From JAGVLN01 sp964515755 (GTDB lineage Bacteria; Pseudomonadota; Alphaproteobacteria; Rickettsiales; JABSSG01), in the NCBI GenBank assembly GCA_964515755.1, contig CAZEVK010000052.1, forward strand, positions 1 to 5,103: DNA of 5,103 bases, given 5' to 3'. The notes under the pieces were generated by a model. It was not told the origin of the DNA. It did no database searches and worked only from the letters and a program-made list of their open reading frames with translations. A program made the position numbers and the translations under genes. Shown one piece after another: positions 1-4,714 of the stretch. How positions within the stretch are numbered: the first letter of the stretch is position 1; each line of letters begins with the position of its first letter.

Positions 1-143
1 GCATCCCAACCAAAACTATGACTACGTGAATGTGGATTACCAAATTTCTCAGTAAAATATGGAATCATTTCATCTAACACTCTTTTATCCATAGGTGTTG
101 TTGCTTGATAGTCTAGATAGATAGGTAATTTAACTTTTTCCAT
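1..143 (-). CDS. iscS: Cysteine desulfurase IscS, N-terminal fragment (cut by window edge)
   Basis: IscS is the PLP-dependent enzyme that removes sulfur from L-cysteine and hands it to the IscU scaffold and to tRNA thiolation. Only the first 47 codons are present. The protein starts MEKVKLPIYLDYQATTPMD; the DYQATTP motif (residues 11-17) and the GNPHSRSHSFGW stretch (35-46) are signatures of group I class V aminotransferase-fold desulfurases and match the rickettsial IscS N-terminus as I recall it. The ATG lies 4 bases after the stop of the upstream desulfurase gene, so it is almost certainly cotranscribed from the iscR promoter. I see no good Shine-Dalgarno, which suggests translational coupling. 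The catalytic lysine and cysteine lie outside the window, so activity cannot be judged. The assignment as IscS rather than a NifS paralogue rests on this short N-terminus. Confidence 0.9.
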   Translation of the reverse strand, partial: MEKVKLPIYLDYQATTPMDKRVLDEMIPYFTEKFGNPHSRSHSFGWD

Positions 144-147
144 ATTT

Positions 148-1332
148 TTAATGTATATAATTTGTGTTATCTAATTGATTAAAATCATGATGAGTAAAAT
201 TATCATTATTATTTGAATCAGATAATCTTTTATATAATGATTGCCACACAGTAATAAAATTATTAACTTCGTCTGCAGTATTATTAATACCAAGACTGAC
301 TCTAATAGCAGTATTGGCTATATCATCACCAACCCCCATAGCAAGTAACACCGAAGATGTTTTAACTTTACCAGAAGAACATGCCGCACCTGCACTAACA
401 GCGAAGCCAGACAAATCAAAATGAATTAATTGAACATCATTTGCTACTCTTGGCATAGTAAAGCAACTGGTATTTGGCAATCTTTTCACTGATTTAGCAA
501 AAACCTTCACTTCAGGAGCGATCAATAATATTTTACTTTCAAATAAATCTCGAAGTTTACGAACATTAGTATACTGATCATTAATAGCAGTAATTAGATC
601 AGCAACCTTACCCATACCTGCAATTGCAGCAATGTTTTCAGTACCAGATCTTAATCCACGCTCTTGGCCACCACCCATAATTTGAGAATGTAATGTTAAG
701 TTCTTTTTATATAATAAAGCTGCTACTCCAAGCGGACCGCCACATTTATGGCTAGAAACAGTTATTAAATCAATATCTAGATTAGTAAGATCTATATCAA
801 TTTTGCCAAATGCTTGAACAGCATCACTATGCAGTAAAGCATTGTATCGATGCGCAATTCTGGCAATCTCTTTCATATTTTGAATCACCCCAGTTTCGTT
901 ATTTGCAAAAATCACTGACACTATTTTATTACCCGTACCAGCTTGAGCTAAAGCTGCTTCAAGATGATCAAGGTCTAGCAAACCATGGCTATCAACTCTG
1001 ATTTTTATTATTTTCTTATTCGATAAAGCAGGTTGCATTATTGAATCATGCTCAATCGAAGAAACAAATAAATGACTATTTGTAAAGTTATGAATAAATA
1101 AATTATTTGCTTCTGTGCCAGACGAAGTAAATACTAAATTATACTTATCTGACGATGTATGTAACGCTGCTAAAATACTATTACGTGAAGCTTCAACAAT
1201 ACTTTTAGCTCCACGTCCCAAACTATGAACTGATGAAGGATTACACGCTACGTCTAACAAAGAAACTATAGCACTTTTAACCTCTGCTATAATGTTGCTG
1301 GTAGCATTATGATCAAAATATGTATATTTCAT
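148..1332 (-). CDS. Second cysteine desulfurase, NifS/IscS-like, group I
   Basis: A PLP enzyme of the class V aminotransferase fold, predicted to release sulfur from cysteine as a persulfide for Fe-S assembly. Counting from the ATG (394 aa), visible landmarks are the DHNAT motif near residue 7, SSGTEANN (70-77, PLP phosphate loop), His95 (stacks on PLP), Asp170 and Gln173 (PLP ring contacts), Lys196 in SSHK (Schiff-base lysine), GGGQERG (220-226) and the persulfide cysteine Cys318 in AGAACSSGK. All expected catalytic residues are present. Length is normal apart from a polar Asn/Asp/His-rich tail of about 24 residues. The ATG at 1332 shares its A with the iscR stop (TGATG), typical of translational coupling; a GTG one codon upstream at 1335 is the alternative. 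It is one of two desulfurases in the same operon, and I associate such a paralogue with IscR in Rickettsia and in alphaproteobacterial suf clusters. Its sulfur acceptor is unknown. Confidence 0.93.
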   Translation of the reverse strand: MKYTYFDHNATSNIIAEVKSAIVSLLDVACNPSSVHSLGRGAKSIVEASRNSILAALHTSSDKYNLVFTSSGTEANNLFIHNFTNSHLFVSSIEHDSIMQPALSNKKIIKIRVDSHGLLDLDHLEAALAQAGTGNKIVSVIFANNETGVIQNMKEIARIAHRYNALLHSDAVQAFGKIDIDLTNLDIDLITVSSHKCGGPLGVAALLYKKNLTLHSQIMGGGQERGLRSGTENIAAIAGMGKVADLITAINDQYTNVRKLRDLFESKILLIAPEVKVFAKSVKRLPNTSCFTMPRVANDVQLIHFDLSGFAVSAGAACSSGKVKTSSVLLAMGVGDDIANTAIRVSLGINNTADEVNNFITVWQSLYKRLSDSNNNDNFTHHDFNQLDNTNYIH

Positions 1333-1799
1333 CACATTACCATATTAATTGAATTCGCTTTATCATCTTCTATAGTAAGCTTTTTAAGAGTTTTGCTCAT
1401 TACATCTGCTAAAGAAACTGATTTTAGATGATCTAGAATATGCTTACCCAAATCCTCCCAAAGATGATGGGTCAAGCATTTAGTACCATTTGGCATACAG
1501 CTATTAGACTTACTCTTAGCTCCACAACGCGTTAAATTAAAATCATTATTCATCGCTAGTAATATTTCTGAAATATAAATATCGCTAACGCTACGAGTAA
1601 GTAAATACCCTCCTCCTGGACCTTTAACAGACTTAACAAGGTCAGCACGTTTTAGCTTTAAAAAAATTTGTTCAAGATAATTCATCGCAATATTTTGACG
1701 CTGAGCAACTTGATATACAGTTATCGGTTTACCTATAGCATAACAAGCAACATCAACCATAGCCATAATCGCATATCTACTTTTTGTTGATAATTTCAT
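1332..1799 (-). CDS. iscR: Fe-S cluster-sensing Rrf2-family regulator IscR
   Basis: IscR is a winged-helix transcription factor that binds a [2Fe-2S] cluster and represses its own isc operon when the cluster is loaded. The 155-residue protein starts MKLSTKSRYAIMAMVDVA, the standard Rrf2/IscR opening. The recognition-helix region carries YLEQIF with Glu43 (the E. coli IscR position that discriminates type 1 and type 2 sites), and the wing is GPGGGYLL (60-67). Probable cluster ligands are Cys92, Cys101, Cys108 and His111, the last two in the conserved CLTHHLW stretch. Spacing C-x8-C-x6-C-x2-H is slightly longer than the E. coli C-x5-C-x5-C-x2-H. I chose the ATG at 1799 over an upstream in-frame GTG at 1823 because it gives the family N-terminus and leaves an AGAGG Shine-Dalgarno-like stretch upstream, though about 13 bases away. 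It is first gene of the operon, and a matching operator lies about 100 bases upstream. Confidence 0.95.
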   Translation of the reverse strand: MKLSTKSRYAIMAMVDVACYAIGKPITVYQVAQRQNIAMNYLEQIFLKLKRADLVKSVKGPGGGYLLTRSVSDIYISEILLAMNNDFNLTRCGAKSKSNSCMPNGTKCLTHHLWEDLGKHILDHLKSVSLADVMSKTLKKLTIEDDKANSINMVM

Positions 1800-1881
1800 A
1801 TTTTGTCTATAAACCTCTTGCACCTAGCTTGTAACATCTGTATCATGAATTTTTTCTTTTGCAATGTTATAGCAATGAAAG

Positions 1882-1911
1882 TTGAATGTATTATAAATAC
1901 TCTAGTAAAAT
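1882..1911 (+). promoter_or_regulatory. Possible promoter of the divergent hydrolase gene
   Basis: TTGAAT (1882-1887) and TAAAAT (1906-1911) with an 18-base spacer face the hydrolase gene, which starts about 50 bases downstream. The hexamers are moderate matches in AT-rich DNA, so chance is a real alternative. If real, its -10 lies inside the IscR operator and the two divergent promoters overlap. Confidence 0.35.
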
Positions 1912-1917
1912 AGTCAA
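1890..1917 (-). promoter_or_regulatory. Sigma-70-type promoter of the iscR-desulfurase-iscS operon
   Basis: On the minus strand, TTGACT (1917-1912) and a perfect TATAAT (1895-1890) are separated by 16 bases. This is far better than the AT-rich background and faces iscR. Transcription should begin around 1880-1884, leaving a 5' leader of roughly 80-85 bases before the iscR ATG. The -35 lies inside the IscR-type palindrome, which fits repression by blocking RNA polymerase. Confidence 0.8.
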
Positions 1918-1921
1918 GTAT
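1897..1921. promoter_or_regulatory. Predicted type 1 IscR operator
   Basis: A 25-bp imperfect palindrome with outer arms ATACT and AGTAT; read on the minus strand the left half continues TTGACT and the right half is ACTAGAGTAT. Against the E. coli type 1 IscR consensus as I remember it (ATASYYGACT-RWWW-YAGTCRRSTAT) only two positions differ. It covers the -35 and most of the spacer of the iscR promoter, as in E. coli, so holo-IscR should repress its own operon when Fe-S supply is sufficient. The sequence match and position are seen; binding is inferred. Confidence 0.75.
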
Positions 1922-1963
1922 TAACAAAATATCTTTAGTTAATAAAATTTAGGAGCATAAAGA

Positions 1964-2665
1964 ATGCCAGAAGTAATGTTTAATGGCCCAGAAGGTAGAA
2001 TAGAAGGCAGATATCATCATAGTGAAAAAAATAACCCACCAATAGCTTTAGTATTACATCCTCATCCATCACATGGGGGTACCATGAACAATAAAGTGGT
2101 ATATAATACTTACCACTCTTTGGTTAAAAACGGTTTTTCAGTATTAAGAATAAATTTTAGAGGTGTAGGACATTCTCAGGGATCTTTTGATAATGGTATC
2201 GGAGAACTTGCTGATGCAGCTACAGCCTTAGATTGGCTTGAGCACCATAATCCAACCGCTAATACAGTATGGATAGCAGGATTTTCTTTTGGATCTTGGA
2301 TAGCTTTACAGTTGCTAATGCGCAGACCTGAAATTCAAAATTTTATTGCCATTTCTCCACCAGCTGCAAAATATGACTTTTCTTTCTTATCTCCATGTCC
2401 ATCGCCAGGACTTGTACTTCAAGGAGATTCCGATTCTATTGTGCTTGAAGAAGACGTTGAAAGCTTTGTTAATAAACTATCAAAACAAAAAGGTTCAAAC
2501 ATTGATTATCGAGTAATTGCTAATGCTGACCATTTTTTCCGTGAAAAAATGGACGAGCTGGTACAAAATCTTGATGAGTATATTGCAGAAAAACTCAGTA
2601 ACGTTAAATCTGTAAAAACCAAAAATGACAGAAGAAGAAGACAGACTCAACCAACAGTTGAATAA
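1964..2665 (+). CDS. Alpha/beta hydrolase, COG2945 type, substrate unknown
   Basis: A 233-residue cytosolic alpha/beta-hydrolase-fold protein with no signal peptide or membrane segment. The HPHPSHGGTMNNKVV stretch (32-46) forms the oxyanion loop typical of this subfamily. The nucleophile elbow is GFSFG with Ser108; the likely acid is Asp157 in QGDSDSIV, with Asp155 as alternative; the catalytic histidine is His190 in NADHFF. The triad is therefore complete and the enzyme is probably active, most likely an esterase or similar hydrolase, but the substrate cannot be read from sequence. The last 20 or so residues form a polar tail with a run of four arginines (223-226). The ATG is well supported by AGGAG at 1951-1955, 8 bases upstream. 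It is monocistronic here, diverges from iscR and converges on trxA. I recall this family being found near alphaproteobacterial Fe-S assembly clusters, which hints at a linked role. Confidence 0.88.
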   Translation: MPEVMFNGPEGRIEGRYHHSEKNNPPIALVLHPHPSHGGTMNNKVVYNTYHSLVKNGFSVLRINFRGVGHSQGSFDNGIGELADAATALDWLEHHNPTANTVWIAGFSFGSWIALQLLMRRPEIQNFIAISPPAAKYDFSFLSPCPSPGLVLQGDSDSIVLEEDVESFVNKLSKQKGSNIDYRVIANADHFFREKMDELVQNLDEYIAEKLSNVKSVKTKNDRRRRQTQPTVE

Positions 2666-2698
2666 ACTAGGATTTTTGATATTTTTAAATGAACTATA

Positions 2699-2725
2699 AT
2701 TTAAAGTTATTTAATAACTATAAAT
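2699..2725. terminator. AT-only palindrome in the convergent gap, possible weak terminator
   Basis: The 113 bases between the convergent hydrolase and trxA genes (2666-2778) contain no gene. The one structure I see is AGTTATT (2705-2711) and AATAACT (2713-2719) around a single T, extended by ATTTA/TAAAT outer arms with one A-A mismatch. A bidirectional terminator would be expected here, but the stem is almost free of G:C pairs and neither side has a clean T-run, so the call is weak. Confidence 0.3.
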
Positions 2726-2778
2726 CTGACCTTTAATAGCCATTTCTACTTTAGCAAAAATAATAAATAAGCCAAAAG

Positions 2779-3096
2779 CTATATATTACTTTCGATCCAT
2801 TCTTTCAATGAGCTTTTTGGTAAAGCACCAACTTTTGTTGCAATTTGCTTCCCGTCTTTGAACATAATTAATGTTGGTATACCTCTAACTCCATATTTAG
2901 TTGGGGTTTCAGTATTTTGATCAATATCAACTTTGAAAATTTTAACTTTACCATCAAGCTCAGATGAAAGCTCCTCTAATACTGGCGCCAGTTGTCTGCA
3001 TGGTCCACACCACTCAGCCCAAAAATCAACTAATACAACCTTACTTGCTTTTAATACATCTTGTTCAAAATTTTTATCTGTTGTTGATGTTGTCAT
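2779..3096 (-). CDS. trxA: Thioredoxin
   Basis: A small cytosolic disulfide reductant that reduces ribonucleotide reductase, peroxiredoxins and other proteins and is itself recharged by thioredoxin reductase. The 105-residue protein (E. coli Trx is 109) has the full thioredoxin fold signature: VLVDFWAEWCGPC with buried Asp24 and redox pair Cys30/Cys33, then GIPT with cis-Pro74 and the MFKDGK turn. Nothing essential is missing. The ATG at 3096 is preferred because it gives a normal N-terminus and has a strong AAGGAG 6 bases upstream; a GTG at 3126 would add ten residues and overlap the previous gene. It sits 19 bases after the argB-like gene on the same strand, so it is probably cotranscribed. 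The gene lies at the end of the block, facing the hydrolase gene. Confidence 0.96.
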   Translation of the reverse strand: MTTSTTDKNFEQDVLKASKVVLVDFWAEWCGPCRQLAPVLEELSSELDGKVKIFKVDIDQNTETPTKYGVRGIPTLIMFKDGKQIATKVGALPKSSLKEWIESNI

Positions 3097-3102
3097 TTTT
3101 TT

Positions 3103-3108
3103 CTCCTT
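3103..3108 (-). promoter_or_regulatory. Strong ribosome binding site deciding the trxA start
   Basis: AAGGAG on the minus strand, 6 bases before the ATG at 3096. It lies in the 19-base gap after the argB-like stop and rules in favour of the short thioredoxin start. It is the best Shine-Dalgarno on the minus strand of this window. Confidence 0.8.
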
Positions 3109-3115
3109 AAAATTG

Positions 3116-4027
3116 TTAATTATCACTATTACCTACACAAGTGCCCAAACCTCCTTCAGTAAAAATTTCAAGCAATAATGCATGCGGTATCTTACCATTT
3201 ATAATATGTACTGCTTCAACTCCATTATCAAGCACACAAACTGCAGTATGCATAATATGAGCTAATTCTTTGGAAGTAGATTTCTTAGCTAATTGTTTTA
3301 ATTGATGATTGCTCATGTTTGAAACTATATCATCGCTTTTGTCTTTCAATCCTGAATTATCTGTAAGCATAATATATTTACAAACTGATAAAGATGAAGC
3401 TACAATGCCTGACACAGTTGTTGGATTTATATAAAAAGTTTCACCATGATCACCGATAGCAATTGGTGAAATAACTGGAATTATATCTGTTTCTTCAAAT
3501 GTTAGTAAAATTTCAGGATTAACCGAAGTCGGCTCTCCAACAAAACCTAAATCAATAATATTTTTAATATTGCTATCTGGCATTGATTGTGAACCTCGAT
3601 ATTTTTTAGCTTCAATTAACTTACAGTCTTTGCCAGAGATACCAATAGCCATACCACCAGCATCATTTATTTTAGTCGCGATCTTTTTATTTAGCAATCC
3701 AGACAAAACCATTTCAGCAACTTCTATAGATTGCTTATCGGTTACACGCATCTCATCAACATACTTAGAAGTAATATTGAATTTCGTCAACATTTCACTC
3801 ACATAACTATCGCCTCCATGAATGATAAATATATGAATACCAAGCTCTCGCATTAATACCACATCATGAGCAAAAGCACTTAAAAGCTCTTCATCATAAA
3901 GAATCTTGCCATCACAATAAATCACAAAAGCTTCACCATTATAAAGCTTTAAATAAGGTAAAAGCTCCATCAATGAATCTAATTTCGTTGATCCACTTTT
4001 TTTTGCTTGAAACTTAACAACAGACAT
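3116..4027 (-). CDS. argB: ArgB-like amino-acid kinase, probably catalytically dead
   Basis: Homologue of N-acetylglutamate kinase, which phosphorylates N-acetyl-L-glutamate with ATP in the second step of arginine synthesis. The 303-residue length is normal for the family, and the fold signatures are clear: LMELLPYLKLYNGEAFVIY, IIHGGDS (68-74), MRVTDKQSIEVAEMVLSG (93-110), IIDLGFVGEP, DIIPVISPIAIG and VPHA-like IPHALLLEIFTE near the end. By eye alignment to E. coli ArgB the key residues are gone: Lys8 is Tyr37, Asn158 is Tyr199, Asp162 is Thr203 and Lys217 is Ile258. The phosphate-binding glycines are also altered (CDG at 38-40, GGD at 71-73). Substrate Arg66 is kept as Arg94. The frame has no stop or frameshift, so it looks selected for another role rather than decaying. 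It follows engB after 97 bases, and no other arginine gene is visible. The ATG at 4027 has only a weak GAGA upstream. Confidence 0.85.
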   Translation of the reverse strand: MSVVKFQAKKSGSTKLDSLMELLPYLKLYNGEAFVIYCDGKILYDEELLSAFAHDVVLMRELGIHIFIIHGGDSYVSEMLTKFNITSKYVDEMRVTDKQSIEVAEMVLSGLLNKKIATKINDAGGMAIGISGKDCKLIEAKKYRGSQSMPDSNIKNIIDLGFVGEPTSVNPEILLTFEETDIIPVISPIAIGDHGETFYINPTTVSGIVASSLSVCKYIMLTDNSGLKDKSDDIVSNMSNHQLKQLAKKSTSKELAHIMHTAVCVLDNGVEAVHIINGKIPHALLLEIFTEGGLGTCVGNSDN

Positions 4028-4050
4028 TTATTTCTCATTAATTATTTAGA

Positions 4051-4071
4051 AACCCGCTTAACAGTAGGGTT
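4051..4071. other. Short hairpin upstream of the argB-like gene
   Basis: AACCC (4051-4055) and GGGTT (4067-4071) form a 5-bp stem with an 11-base loop, in the gap between engB and the argB-like gene. On the minus strand it is followed by TTTC and then AT-rich sequence rather than a T-run, so it is a poor intrinsic terminator. It could be a leader structure or an RNA-processing site, or chance. The rest of the gap holds an eight-T run on the minus strand but no convincing promoter. Confidence 0.25.
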
Positions 4072-4127
4072 ACAAGAGTTTTATTCCTAATATATAACCT
4101 AAAAAAAATCATTAGACCATGAAAATT

Positions 4128-4712
4128 TTAGAATAAACTAATTATATTTGCACGCAATTCTTCGATACCTTGCTTAGACTCAGAGCTGGTCATCAAAAAT
4201 TCAGGAAACAATGCGCTATGTTTTTTGCATAGATCAACAAAAACCTCATCCCATGAAGCTATATCTCTTTCTTTCTTATCAGATTTAGTAAATATAATTT
4301 GATATGAGATAGCTAATTCATCAAGCAGATCCATCGATTCTAAATCATGATCTCGTAATTTATGACGAATATCTATTAGTAAAAATACCCTACGTAACCT
4401 AGAGCGAGTTGCAAAATATTTTTTAATAAGCTCTTTCCATGATTTGATTTCTTGCTTTGAAACTTTTGCATAACCATATCCTGGTAAATCAACAAAGATA
4501 ATATTTTTATCAATAGAAAAGAAATTCAGCTGCTTTGTACGTCCTGGAGTCCGAGAAACACGCGCTACCAATTTACGACCAAGAATAGCATTAATTAAGC
4601 TTGATTTTCCAACATTAGATTTACCCCAGAATGCAACTTCAGGCAAATCAAATAAAGGAATTTCATTACTATTGGTTACACCTGCTAGAAACGTACATTC
4701 CGTACCAATCAT
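4128..4712 (-). CDS. engB: Ribosome biogenesis GTPase EngB (YsxC/YihA)
   Basis: An essential TRAFAC-class GTPase that helps mature the large ribosomal subunit. The 194-residue protein shows every G motif: G1 GKSNVGKSS (30-38), switch I with SRTPGRTKQLNFF (53-65), G3 DLPGYGYA (75-82), G4 TKSD (142-145) and a G5-like TSSESKQG (175-182). The SRTPGRT and DLPGYGYA stretches are diagnostic for EngB over Era or EngA. The N-terminus is compact, with about 25 residues before the first beta strand. The ATG is two bases after the yidC stop, with AAAGG 7 bases upstream inside the end of yidC, so yidC and engB are surely cotranscribed and probably coupled. No key residue is missing. The nearest downstream gene on the same strand is the argB-like one. 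Confidence 0.95.
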   Translation of the reverse strand: MIGTECTFLAGVTNSNEIPLFDLPEVAFWGKSNVGKSSLINAILGRKLVARVSRTPGRTKQLNFFSIDKNIIFVDLPGYGYAKVSKQEIKSWKELIKKYFATRSRLRRVFLLIDIRHKLRDHDLESMDLLDELAISYQIIFTKSDKKERDIASWDEVFVDLCKKHSALFPEFLMTSSESKQGIEELRANIISLF

Positions 4713-4714
4713 AA

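Noticed and set aside
810..1001. Plus-strand open frame antisense to the second desulfurase
   Set aside because: It lies wholly within a well-supported desulfurase gene, has no ribosome binding site or recognisable motif, and its composition is what the reverse strand would give by chance.
1800..1823. Longer IscR starting at GTG 1823
   Set aside because: The extra eight residues do not belong to the Rrf2 fold and would use up the AGAGG stretch that probably serves as ribosome binding site for the ATG at 1799.
1800..1880. Possible riboswitch or structured leader in the 5' region of iscR
   Set aside because: I found no strong stems or known riboswitch motifs in this roughly 80-base AT-rich leader.
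3097..3126. Longer thioredoxin starting at GTG 3126
   Set aside because: It would add ten residues not typical of the family and overlap the argB-like stop, while the ATG at 3096 has a strong AAGGAG at the right distance.
2933..3178. Plus-strand open frame antisense to trxA and the end of the argB-like gene
   Set aside because: It is a shadow of two real genes, crosses their boundary, and shows no family features.
3570..3806. Plus-strand open frame antisense to the argB-like gene
   Set aside because: It overlaps the conserved core of that protein completely and has no independent support.
3116..4027. Calling the argB-like gene a pseudogene
   Set aside because: The frame is uninterrupted at normal family length, with no stop or frameshift and with several motifs intact; losing catalytic residues alone does not make it a broken gene.
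4088..4116. CTAAT/ATTAG inverted repeat spanning the eight-T run after engB
   Set aside because: A 5-bp AT-rich arm pair with a 19-base loop is expected by chance in this composition and does not form a credible terminator.
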